17,967 nt of DNA from JANMDR01 sp031409495 (GTDB lineage Bacteria; Pseudomonadota; Gammaproteobacteria; Burkholderiales; Usitatibacteraceae), in contig JANNXI010000224.1 of assembly GCA_031409495.1 (NCBI GenBank), positions 1 through 17,967 on the forward strand, given 5' to 3'. The position numbers were made by a program, and so were the translations under genes. Position 1 is the first letter of the stretch. Every line of letters starts with the position of its first letter. Shown one piece after another: positions 1 to 7,241 of this stretch. The notes beneath the pieces are model-generated. The model searched no databases and was not told the DNA's origin. It saw only the letters and a list, made by a program, of their open reading frames with translations.

Positions 1-355
1 GAATAACGTATTGGCGCAGGCGGTGGACGAAGGCGCATCAGACGTGCATATTGAACCTGCAGAACGCAATTTTGAGGTGCGCTACCGTATTGACGGCGTG
101 CTGCAAACGCGGATGCAGCGCCCGCGTGATCGGTTTGAGGCGGTGGCCTCTAGGGTAAAGTTAATTTCAGGGCTAGACATTGCCGAACGCCGCCTGCCGC
201 AAGATGGCCGTGTGACCACGCGCGTAAGTGGTATGGCGCTGGACATCCGGGTATCTACCTTGCCGGGCGTGCATGGTGAATCAATCGTGATGCGTTTGCT
301 GCCATTCGTAGCCCAGATCGGGCGGCTTCATTGCGACCGCCGGGGCGGTCATTGA
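1..355 (+). pseudogene. Truncated second copy of gspE (type II secretion ATPase), 5' end outside the window
   Basis: The reading frame is open from base 2 and encodes a peptide matching residues 223-323 of the complete gspE product at 440-2293 (opposite strand). It ends in the stretch before the Walker A motif, at MRLLP. After that the frame runs into a palindromic element and stops at 353-355 with 16 unrelated residues. The ATP-binding motifs (Walker A, Asp box, Walker B, His box) are therefore absent, and this copy cannot be a working ATPase unless the rest lies elsewhere. By eye I count about 29 base differences from the other copy over 304 bases. All but one are silent; the exception is Ser in place of Ala278. 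This suggests that both copies were under protein-level selection for some time after they separated. The N-terminal part may continue to the left of the window. An assembly or recombination junction is an alternative explanation. Confidence 0.8.
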
Positions 356-423
356 ACATCGACGCTGCCAGAGTTTGACCACTGAACCCAGATGTCGCAC
401 AAGGCCGCGAGATCCGGGCTACG
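307..423. repeat. MITE/REP-like palindromic element, degenerate copy
   Basis: The ends are CGTAGCCCAGATC (307-319) and GATCCGGGCTACG (411-423), a 13-bp terminal inverted repeat with one mismatch. Inside is a compact palindrome, GACCGCC-GG-GGCGGTC, at 335-350. Read on the minus strand, its first 43 bases align without gaps to the arm of the repeat at 8216-8330 (33 of 43 identical by eye), and the centre and far end also resemble it. The two are therefore members of one family. The element abuts the break in the partial gspE copy and lies 17 bases from the stop of the intact gspE. It contains no gene. No clear target duplication is visible. Confidence 0.65.
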
Positions 424-439
424 GCACCGTGCGTATTTC

Positions 440-2293
440 TCATGCTTCGCCCGCTTCGCCAGCAACCCGCAACACTTCATCAATGCCCGTCTTGCCGTGC
501 CACGCTTTTATCAGGCCATCCTCACGCAAGGTGCGGTACGGGGTGGAATTTGCGTGGACGTCACTACGTGCAATTCTGGCAATTTCTACCGCGCTGGCTT
601 GGTGCAAAATCGCGTCTTGCACCGCAGGCGTTACCGTCAGCAATTCATAAATACCCATACGGCCTTTGTAGGCCACTGCATCCGCCATGCCGGCATTAGG
701 CGCACGCACTTTTGAGGGCTGCGAAAACGATGCTGGAAAGCGATTTTTAAGTTCAGTAAATGCCTCTGAAACGCCCGTATTTAGGGCGTCTTCAGCCATT
801 TCTGCAGACTTTGCAGGCAGTATTTTGCGCACCAAACGCTGCGCCATCACCGCGCGTACACTGGTTGCAAGTAGAAACGGTTCAATCCCCATTTCTAGCA
901 TTCTCGTAAACGCACTCGGCGCATCGTTAGTGTGCAAAGTTGCTAGCACCAAGTGGCCAGTTAAGGCAGATTGAATCGCGATTTCAGCCGTTTCACGGTC
1001 GCGAATTTCACCGATCATAATCACGTCAGGGTCGTGCCGCAAAATTGACCGTAATGCTCTGGCAAAGGTATAGCCAATTTCAGCGTGGGTTTGTATTTGC
1101 GTAACCCCAGACATCCGATATTCCACCGGGTCTTCCACGGTTACAATTTTTAAGCGCCTATCATTTGCCTGCGCCAAAGCCGAATATAGCGTGGTGCTTT
1201 TGCCTGAGCCGGTTGGCCCCGTTACCAGCACTAGGCCATTGGGCTGTTGCAATAAGCTGCGTAGGCTTTGCAAATGATCAGGCTCCAGCCCCAATGAATC
1301 AAGGCTTAAATCACCGCGTTCTTTTGGCAGCAAGCGCATCACGATTGATTCACCATGCACGCCCGGCAAAGTAGATACGCGAATATCCAATGCCATGCCG
1401 CTTACCCGTGTAGTTACACGGCCATCTTGCGGCAAACGGCGTTCGGCAATGTCTAGCCCTGCAATTAACTTCACCCTAGAGGCCACCGCCTCAAAGCGAT
1501 CACGCGGGCGCTGCATACGGGTTTGCAGCACGCCGTCAATGCGGTAGCGCACTTCAAAATTGCGTTCTGCAGGTTCAATGTGCACGTCTGACGCACCCTC
1601 ATCCACCGCCTGTGCCAATACATTATTGACTAGCTCAATAATCGGCGCTTCTTCCGCCATTTCGCGCAAATACAGGGCGCTGGAGCTATTGGCATTGCTT
1701 GCGCCGCCGCGCTTTTGCGCCGCTAAATGTGCGGTGAGGTGGGTAAGAATTCCGCCAAAATGTTCAATATCCTGCGCGCGCGCTAACACCAGTTGCACCG
1801 CATAGCCTGAAAACGCCTCAGCCGCCTGTTCAGCCAGGCTGGCATCCATCACATCTGCCGCCATTAAATACACGGTAGACTGGTTGTCGGCCATCAGCCA
1901 TGGCACGGCGTTCACTGTTGAAAAGTAGCCAGCAGGTAAGCTACACACAGCCAGCGCCGCTTCCACCGCAGCGGCTTCCGGTGGTTCTACCGTGTTTTTT
2001 TCTGATTCAATAGCGCTTGAAGCCAATAGCGGCATGCCCGTTTGCATACTCAAGGCGCCAAGACACACTTCCTCAGAAACTGCGCCCAGCCGCAACAGCA
2101 ACGCACCGATGCGCGTCGGGTTGCTCATCGCTAAATCCCGTTGAATGCCCAGCGCTTTTTGCACATCTGCTTCGCTCACCTTTGCCAGTGCCACCAATAA
2201 CTCCCCCAGAAGCAGGGTGGAAGCAGTATTCAACACCGCGTTTGGCGCTGAATTCGGGGTGGGGAGGATCAAGGCGGATGTGAAAGAAGGCAT
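440..2293 (-). CDS. gspE: Type II secretion system ATPase GspE
   Basis: This is the cytoplasmic hexameric ATPase that drives pseudopilus assembly in type II secretion. It has 617 residues. An N-terminal T2SSE_N-like region (about 25-190) is followed by the N2 and catalytic domains. Visible motifs are Walker A GPTGSGKST (359-367), Asp box VTVEDPVEY (384-392), Walker B-like DVIMIGEIRD (423-432) and His box TGHLVLATLHTNDA (445-458). The segment where most GspE/PilB proteins carry the four-cysteine zinc site (about 488-540, after QRLVRK) has no cysteine: ILPAKS stands where CPxC-type residues are expected. It then resumes with the conserved GRMGIYELL. The start is the ATG at 2291-2293; no clear Shine-Dalgarno sequence precedes it. 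The C-terminus ends close to a palindromic element. A PilB or MshE role is possible, but gspG nearby favours GspE. Part of this gene is duplicated in inverted orientation at the left edge. Confidence 0.88.
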   Translation of the reverse strand: MPSFTSALILPTPNSAPNAVLNTASTLLLGELLVALAKVSEADVQKALGIQRDLAMSNPTRIGALLLRLGAVSEEVCLGALSMQTGMPLLASSAIESEKNTVEPPEAAAVEAALAVCSLPAGYFSTVNAVPWLMADNQSTVYLMAADVMDASLAEQAAEAFSGYAVQLVLARAQDIEHFGGILTHLTAHLAAQKRGGASNANSSSALYLREMAEEAPIIELVNNVLAQAVDEGASDVHIEPAERNFEVRYRIDGVLQTRMQRPRDRFEAVASRVKLIAGLDIAERRLPQDGRVTTRVSGMALDIRVSTLPGVHGESIVMRLLPKERGDLSLDSLGLEPDHLQSLRSLLQQPNGLVLVTGPTGSGKSTTLYSALAQANDRRLKIVTVEDPVEYRMSGVTQIQTHAEIGYTFARALRSILRHDPDVIMIGEIRDRETAEIAIQSALTGHLVLATLHTNDAPSAFTRMLEMGIEPFLLATSVRAVMAQRLVRKILPAKSAEMAEDALNTGVSEAFTELKNRFPASFSQPSKVRAPNAGMADAVAYKGRMGIYELLTVTPAVQDAILHQASAVEIARIARSDVHANSTPYRTLREDGLIKAWHGKTGIDEVLRVAGEAGEA

Positions 2294-2839
2294 GAATTTA
2301 AATTGACGATTAAAGTGCAGCGGTTAGCAGGCCAGATTGCGAATCGCGCTATTTTCGCAGTTTTACGGGCTTTTTGCGCGGTTTAACTGCACCCACCCTG
2401 TAAAGCCGCCTGAAACGCGTCGAAGGTGAGGTTGCGCACAGATTTGCAAGCGCAATGGCCGTAATCTTGACGCATATAAAACCAGTTGTAAAAATATTGT
2501 TGCGCAAAATGCCGCCAACTTAAAAACAGTTTTATGTGTAAATACGCGCACTTAACGCATGTTTCCGTTGTAAACTCGCAACATATGCTAGCTCTCCGGC
2601 ATGGTTTAAAATTCGCATTTGCAAATTCTTGCGGTTTTGTCTATGATGGTGGAGACGTCAGTATTAAAGTGATAGCGTCAGCATGGCAATTTGATTCATT
2701 CTCCTGCAGTTTTTGGGAAAGTTTGCGTGGTTACAGTTAAAAAAGCCTCACTGCGTTAACTATAGAAAAAAACCAAACGCCCTGCTAAACCGTTATAAAA
2801 AAATTTATGTTTTTCCATTATCCTTCCTAGGAGATAGTA
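2294..2839. other. Gene-free region between gspE and the exported-protein gene
   Basis: About 545 bases separate two divergent genes. I see one good plus-strand promoter (2619-2647) and a probable leader of about 185 bases before the next gene. The leader contains a small stem, AGTTAA (2735-2740) with TTAACT (2756-2761). The A/T-rich run just before the ribosome binding site could enhance translation. The short open frames here have no family features and no coding-like composition. I found no convincing minus-strand promoter for gspE, though one must lie in this region. Confidence 0.5.
2619..2647 (+). promoter_or_regulatory. Sigma70-type promoter for the exported-protein gene
   Basis: TTGCAA (2619-2624) and TATGAT (2642-2647) are separated by exactly 17 bases. 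Transcription would start near 2654 and give a leader of about 185 bases before the start codon at 2840. It is the best promoter-like match in the intergenic region, but a nearer weaker promoter around TATAAA (2794-2799) is not excluded. Confidence 0.5.
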
Positions 2840-4288
2840 ATGAGAGTTCTAAAATCTAAAGTTTCTTTGTTAGCAGTAGCCGTAGCAGGTATTTTTGCTA
2901 GCGGTGTTGCATCTGCTATTGTTACAGTTACAGCTGGTAGCACTTCAGCCTCCACTGGTCAAATTGTTATCGCTAGTGAGACTGCAACTTCAGCGGCAGT
3001 AACAACTACAGCCGCCTTTACCCCGCTCGCATCATTCAGCTTTGCGCATGATTTGGGCTTTGGTCTTTCTTCTGGCCAAACCAATTTCCTGCGTTATGAC
3101 TTAGTAGGCGGCACTTGGGGTACACAAATTGTTGCGGGCAATATGTCTGCAGCTGTTGGTACTGGTGCTAACTTTGCGGTAGCCATCGGTGGTGCCCCAA
3201 CTGACACCTTTGTTATTTTCCAAATTACTGGCGCGCCATCTGTTACTGGCAACCCATCTACTGATGTAATTACATTTGCACCTGCAGGCTTGAAGTTTAC
3301 AGCCGGTAACGTAGCGCCGACAATGAAGTACACATTGTATGCTACAAACGTAGGCTCGATTAACCAAGATGCTGGCCAAGTGTTGAGAGCGTTCTCACCT
3401 ATCGCTATGGCTAAGTATGAGTCCGGTTTAGCCTTCACGGCGCTCACAGCCGCGGCTGAAACGCTAGATGCCGCATCACAGTTCAAAAAATTCTGTGTTG
3501 ACGCAGTTTGCGCTACAACTAAAGCAACCAATATCGCAGCTGTTGGTGGTTTGAAGCTTGATTTGTCAGCAACTACAACTGGCGTGTTGACGGCAGCTTC
3601 CTTGGTGCCTACAACGTTCCTTAGCTTGGTATCAGGTGCTAGTCTAAACGTAGTGTCTACTGTTGCCGGTACTTCAGCCTTCGCGCCAACTAGCATTGAT
3701 CTTTACACTTCATTGACATGTGGTGCAACTTCTGCGTTGCCAGCTGGTTGGGCTACCAATGGAATTACAGGTTTCAAAACTATTAGCGCGCCATTGACCC
3801 CAACTACTGGCGCGTACATCTGCGCTACGTATGCAAACCCGGCCTCTGCCGCAATTGTTGAGCAGTCGTTTAACTTTACCCTTACCGGTAGCACAGGTGC
3901 TATCACCGCTACACAAACACTGTCAAACGTAGGTAAGTGGAGCCGTAACGGTGTAGTGTTGCAGTCACCATGGTTCAGCATCAATGCAAACGTTTCTCCA
4001 AGCTTCTTCTTGGTGAACAACTCCAACACAGCAGCACCGTTTACTGTTGCTTTGATTGGTGAAACTGGCAATACGCTAACAGCTGGTACCGTAACTGCGG
4101 GTACCGTTGCTGCAAACAGCATGTTGCGCATTCCAGCAACTGATGTTTTGGCATCGGTAACTGGTTCACCACGTGCTTCAGCTGTATTTACATTCGTGGC
4201 ACCAAGCAACACGATTCAAGGTACATTTAACCAGCTTCAAGGTGGTGCAATTGCTCCACAACCAATGCTTCGTCCAGGTTCAAACTAA
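2840..4288 (+). CDS. Secreted Thr/Ser/Ala-rich protein of unknown function, possibly a surface protein
   Basis: I do not recognise this family. The 482-residue product begins with a clear Sec signal peptide: positive residues at 2, 5 and 7, a hydrophobic core (8-23), and ASA before a likely cleavage after Ala26. The mature part is rich in Thr, Ser, Ala, Gly and Val, has few charged residues, and has only four cysteines in two places (FCVDAVC, and TCG further on with YICA). These could form two disulphides in the periplasm or outside the cell. The sequence suggests extended beta strands, as in S-layer, adhesin or fimbrial proteins, but I see no repeat unit, membrane anchor or sorting signal at the C-terminus. 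Expression signals are strong: AGGAG (2829-2833) six bases before the ATG, an A/T-rich leader and a strong terminator. This suggests an abundant product. It could be a type II secretion substrate or glycoprotein, by proximity only. Confidence 0.75.
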   Translation: MRVLKSKVSLLAVAVAGIFASGVASAIVTVTAGSTSASTGQIVIASETATSAAVTTTAAFTPLASFSFAHDLGFGLSSGQTNFLRYDLVGGTWGTQIVAGNMSAAVGTGANFAVAIGGAPTDTFVIFQITGAPSVTGNPSTDVITFAPAGLKFTAGNVAPTMKYTLYATNVGSINQDAGQVLRAFSPIAMAKYESGLAFTALTAAAETLDAASQFKKFCVDAVCATTKATNIAAVGGLKLDLSATTTGVLTAASLVPTTFLSLVSGASLNVVSTVAGTSAFAPTSIDLYTSLTCGATSALPAGWATNGITGFKTISAPLTPTTGAYICATYANPASAAIVEQSFNFTLTGSTGAITATQTLSNVGKWSRNGVVLQSPWFSINANVSPSFFLVNNSNTAAPFTVALIGETGNTLTAGTVTAGTVAANSMLRIPATDVLASVTGSPRASAVFTFVAPSNTIQGTFNQLQGGAIAPQPMLRPGSN

Positions 4289-4335
4289 TCAGCAATGCAT
4301 CTTTTTGCTGAACCAGTTTGGTTCTAAAGCAGTTT

Positions 4336-4368
4336 AAAACAGGGAGCGAAAGCTCCCTGTTTTTATTT
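4336..4368 (+). terminator. Strong Rho-independent terminator
   Basis: A perfect 12-bp stem, AAAACAGGGAGC (4336-4347) with GCTCCCTGTTTT (4352-4363), has a GAAA tetraloop and runs into a T-rich stretch. It lies 47 bases after the stop codon of the exported-protein gene and should end that transcript. The A-rich left arm means it may also work on minus-strand transcripts. Confidence 0.92.
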
Positions 4369-4580
4369 ACGCTTCGAAGATGCTTCTGAGGCACTATGAA
4401 AAGCAACGTATTGAACAAAGCCTGTGTGAAAGCCCACAGGTGACGCCTCAAGAATAGTCATCAGCACAAGCGCGGAACCGATTGGGCGAATATTAGTCTT
4501 ACTTGGCGATGCTTTGCATTCGCCGGCTCCCAGCTCCCAGCTCCCAGCTCAAAACACAATCCTAACAATGACCGCATTAA
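4369..4580. other. Spacer before gspG with possible nested stem
   Basis: TGAGGC (4387-4392) can pair with GCCTCA (4445-4450), enclosing a second stem CCTGTG (4421-4426) with CACAGG (4435-4440). This could be a structured leader or chance pairing. A 7-bp tandem repeat follows at 4527-4550. A seven-codon open frame starting with the ATG at 4568-4570 overlaps the gspG start. No convincing promoter or Shine-Dalgarno sequence for gspG was found. Confidence 0.25.
4527..4550. repeat. Heptamer tandem repeat, 3.4 units of CTCCCAG
   Basis: Three perfect direct copies of CTCCCAG (4527-4533, 4534-4540, 4541-4547) are followed by CTC. The tract ends 30 bases upstream of the gspG start. Seven-base repeats can change length by slippage. 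Here the tract is outside the reading frame, so any effect would be on promoter spacing or translation initiation. Confidence 0.85.
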
Positions 4581-5036
4581 ATGAAAAATAGTAAACGCAT
4601 TCAGGGTGGATTTACGCTCATGGAAGTAACAGTCGTATTTGCGCTGATAGCAATTATCATCGGCTTAATGGCGCCGCGAATATTTGGAGCCCTTGAGAGA
4701 GAAGGTCCAAAAATAGCGGCAATACAAATTAAATCGCTGAGGGGATCAGTTGAAACGCTCCGTTTGGATATCGGGCGCTATCCGACCAATGCGGAGGGAT
4801 TAGCGCTTTTGATAACCCGACCCACTGACACGCTCATTCTTTCTAGGTGGCGTGGTCCCTACCTAGAGGCAGACTTGCCCCTTGACCCGTGGAATAACCC
4901 TTACCAATACGCCACTAACGCAGCCAACAACCAACCGTTTGCGCTGTACTCAACAGGGAAAGACGGTAAGCTGGGCGGTGACGCCGATGACGCAGATATA
5001 GGTGTGCTGCCCTCGACAGAACAACGATTGAAGTAA
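4581..5036 (+). CDS. gspG: Type II secretion major pseudopilin GspG
   Basis: This is the main subunit of the periplasmic pseudopilus that pushes substrates through the type II secretion channel. The 151-residue protein has a type III (prepilin) signal: a short basic leader, then GG-FTLMEV with processing expected between Gly10 and Phe11, Glu at mature position 5, and a hydrophobic helix to about residue 31. The C-terminal half has the GspG signature: RYPTNAEGL (67-74), WRGPYLE (90-96), DPWNNPYQY (102-110) and an Asp-rich end (GGDADDADIG, 132-141) where GspG binds calcium. Length is normal for the family. The start is the ATG at 4581, which gives the expected short leader, but no clear Shine-Dalgarno sequence precedes it. 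It stands apart from other gsp genes except gspE about 2.3 kb away, and it ends three bases before the convergent glycosyltransferase gene. Confidence 0.93.
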   Translation: MKNSKRIQGGFTLMEVTVVFALIAIIIGLMAPRIFGALEREGPKIAAIQIKSLRGSVETLRLDIGRYPTNAEGLALLITRPTDTLILSRWRGPYLEADLPLDPWNNPYQYATNAANNQPFALYSTGKDGKLGGDADDADIGVLPSTEQRLK

Positions 5037-5039
5037 TCA

Positions 5040-5930
5040 CTACTTTTGCTTAAAAGACGACGCAAACGATCTAAATGCAAGACTGTTCGAACAGTCACTT
5101 AAACCCACATTGGCAAGGGCTACAGCGCCCAAGTACGCGGCATCTGATCTACTTGCATCGGTATCGATTGTGCCATTGGCGTTCAGGTTACGATGATAGT
5201 GTAATACGCGGGGCGAACCCGATTTAAACATGCTGTGTCCAAGCTGCGCGGGATAATTATAGGTCAGTGCTAAGTTATGCACAGGGATAGCCAGCTCGTG
5301 CACCGCCAGCAAAAAAGAAATTTGATCAACATGGATTTCCTTGCCTACCGCGACAAGCACGCCAATATTCTCGCGGAGCCACAGGGCCCATTTTTCCCAT
5401 CCTTTGTTGAGGGCGCGCAGTAGAAACCCAGGTACAACATACAAACCGCCATTTAAGTAACTTTGAAAGGTGGTGCCAGGCATAATTTCAATTTCACACA
5501 CAGTCGGAAGATCGGCAAAGCCCGCCATCGCAAAAATTTCGGTAAGTGTCTCAATCGAAGGATTTGGGCCACCTACAATCCTCCCGCTAATATGTTGTGG
5601 TACAAAAGCATCGCGAATAGGCGCCAGCACAATCATGTCCGTGTCCATAAACACGACCGCGTCGGCAATATCCAGCTTAATTGATCGAGTTTGTACAATT
5701 TTATTGCAATATTTGCCATCGCCAAAACGGGTAATCGGTACTAAATGCACACCCAAAACAGCCAACTCTCTAAGATAACTTGGATCCACCTCGGGAGTAT
5801 GATGAACAAAAATATCGGAAACTAGCGCATCGCCATGCTTAAGAAGTGATTGCACTAAGCCCCATGTTTGGTAAAAAAATACCGGTGTTGCATCGAGTAC
5901 ACAAGAGTAATAAATTAAGTCGCGTTTCAC
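5040..5930 (-). CDS. GT-A fold glycosyltransferase, GT8-like
   Basis: This is a probable nucleotide-sugar-dependent glycosyltransferase of 296 residues. Features expected of a metal-dependent GT-A enzyme are visible: a DTD motif in VVFMDTDM (96-98), SYLNGG (158-162) in the acceptor/donor loop, HVDQISF (200-206) with the Asp typical of the catalytic region, and a late LHYH (243-246) that could supply the second metal ligand. There is no signal peptide or membrane segment, so it should act in the cytoplasm, perhaps on a lipid-linked glycan or a protein. The start is GTG at 5928-5930, supported by AAGGG about seven bases upstream on the minus strand. It follows corB by 50 bases on the same strand and may be co-transcribed with it. 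Donor and acceptor cannot be read from the sequence. Stealth-type or other GT families are less likely. Confidence 0.72.
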   Translation of the reverse strand: MKRDLIYYSCVLDATPVFFYQTWGLVQSLLKHGDALVSDIFVHHTPEVDPSYLRELAVLGVHLVPITRFGDGKYCNKIVQTRSIKLDIADAVVFMDTDMIVLAPIRDAFVPQHISGRIVGGPNPSIETLTEIFAMAGFADLPTVCEIEIMPGTTFQSYLNGGLYVVPGFLLRALNKGWEKWALWLRENIGVLVAVGKEIHVDQISFLLAVHELAIPVHNLALTYNYPAQLGHSMFKSGSPRVLHYHRNLNANGTIDTDASRSDAAYLGAVALANVGLSDCSNSLAFRSFASSFKQK

Positions 5931-5980
5931 GCAAATCCCTTCAAAAAACTAAAAACGAGGCCGCAAAAATTGGGCTTACA

Positions 5981-7240
5981 CTAAGGCACCATCCGCACCA
6001 CTTTCACCATGCGGTCTTGCGTTTGCAAAATTTCTACGGCTACTCCCGCAATTTTTACCGCTGTACCCGGTTCTGGAATATCTTCAAGCTGCTCAATCAA
6101 TATGCCGTTTATTGTTTTTGGTCCATCAAGCGGAAAATTAAACCCAAATTTGCGGTTGAGTACGCGCAACGGACAGATGCCCTCCACAATGACGCTGCCG
6201 TCTGTTTGCAGCTTGTAAAGTCGACCCACACTCGGGCTTTGGCTGGTAAATTCGCCGACAATTTCTTCTAAAATATCTTGCAGCGTAACTAAGCCCAGTA
6301 GCTCACCATATTCATCTACCACCAGCGCCATCCCGCGCTGCTTTTCTTGAAACTCCGTGAGCTGCGCCAAGAGCGCTGTGCCTTCAGGGATAAAATAAGG
6401 TTCACGCACGATCTCGCGTAGCACCTCTTTGGTGAGCGGCTCACGGCGCGATGCACTCAATACCTTACGCATGTGCACAATGCCGACAACATTACGTAAA
6501 TCATCCTCATACACCACCAAGCGCGTGTGGTGTGAGGTTGCTAAAGCGTTGCGAATGTCTTCAATTTTATCGCTCAAATTTATGCCATCGATTTGCGCAC
6601 GCGACGTCATCGTGTCATCAACCGTCATGTTCTCTAAATCGAACAGATTCACCATAATGTTATGGTGCTTTTTAGGTATAAGTTGCCCTCCCTCAAGCAC
6701 GAGAGTACGAAGCTCAGGCATCGTCAATGGCGCTGCAGAATCTGATACCGGTTTGATGCGCGCCACCCTCAAAATATTGGCGATGAGCACATTGATAAAC
6801 CACATCAAGGGTTTGGTCACTTTAATGAGCACAGTGAGAGGGTAACTCGCAAACAGCGCTAGTTTTTCCGTATACGTAGCGCCTAAAACTTTGGGTAGAA
6901 TTTCTGCAAAAATGAGAATACAAAATGAAGCCGTACCTGTCGCGATAGCCAGTACCCCTTGGCCTTCGCCAAACAATCGCCGGCAAATTTCGGCCACTAA
7001 AATAGCGGTAACCGTATTGATAACCGTATTGCCCGCCAAAATAAAGCTGAGCAATTCTTCGGTACGTTCTAACAGCGCGCCGGCCAATCGTGCGCCACGG
7101 CTGCCCTCTTTAATTAGGTGATTGAGCCGATAGCGGTTGAGCGACATCATGCAGGTTTCCGACATCGAAAAAAAACCAGAACACAGCAGTAGTAAACACA
7201 GGGTACAAAACAGTACCCACAGCGGGATATGGTCAGTCAT
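5981..7240 (-). CDS. corB: CorB/CorC-type CBS-domain transporter (HlyC/CorC family, UPF0053)
   Basis: This is an inner-membrane protein of the CNNM/CorB family, linked to Mg2+/Co2+ transport or efflux. The 419-residue chain has an N-terminal DUF21/CNNM membrane domain (about 1-160) with the conserved small-polar pattern GFFSMSET (22-29) and AEILPK (112-117). A CBS pair follows (about 205-330), the second with VVDEYGELLGLVTLQDILEEIVGE (307-330, typical of the family). A C-terminal CorC_HlyC domain (about 338-415) contains GICPLRVLN. The four-part layout and length match E. coli YfjD/CorB, and so does the position next to ypjD and ffh. The start ATG (7238-7240) comes one base after the ypjD stop, so translation is probably coupled. 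The family was once called hemolysin, but nothing here suggests a toxin. Confidence 0.88.
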   Translation of the reverse strand: MTDHIPLWVLFCTLCLLLLCSGFFSMSETCMMSLNRYRLNHLIKEGSRGARLAGALLERTEELLSFILAGNTVINTVTAILVAEICRRLFGEGQGVLAIATGTASFCILIFAEILPKVLGATYTEKLALFASYPLTVLIKVTKPLMWFINVLIANILRVARIKPVSDSAAPLTMPELRTLVLEGGQLIPKKHHNIMVNLFDLENMTVDDTMTSRAQIDGINLSDKIEDIRNALATSHHTRLVVYEDDLRNVVGIVHMRKVLSASRREPLTKEVLREIVREPYFIPEGTALLAQLTEFQEKQRGMALVVDEYGELLGLVTLQDILEEIVGEFTSQSPSVGRLYKLQTDGSVIVEGICPLRVLNRKFGFNFPLDGPKTINGILIEQLEDIPEPGTAVKIAGVAVEILQTQDRMVKVVRMVP

Positions 7241-7241
7241 T

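Larger units (their letters stand above)
1..1628. repeat. Inverted duplication of part of gspE (arms 1-304 and 1325-1628)
   Basis: Bases 1-304 read on the plus strand match the reverse complement of 1325-1628 at about 90% identity. The match runs to the left edge of the window, so the left arm may be longer. It ends sharply at the shared Pro codon (302-304), two bases before the palindromic element at 307. The arms are about 1 kb apart and in opposite orientation, so recombination between them could invert the segment that holds the element and the 3' half of gspE. Confidence 0.85.

Noticed and set aside
335..350. Terminator for gspE formed by GACCGCC/GGCGGTC
   Set aside because: There is no T tract on the gspE strand, the loop is only two bases, and it is internal to the palindromic element.
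2534..2740. Small open frame upstream of the exported-protein gene
   Set aside because: It overlaps the likely promoter at 2619-2647 and has no supporting ribosome binding site or family features.
3094..4212. Long minus-strand open frames opposite the exported-protein gene
   Set aside because: They mirror the codon pattern of the Thr/Ala-rich plus-strand gene, and the plus strand has the signal peptide, ribosome binding site and terminator.
4527..4550. Short CRISPR-like direct repeats
   Set aside because: The seven-base units are contiguous with no spacers, so this is a simple tandem repeat.
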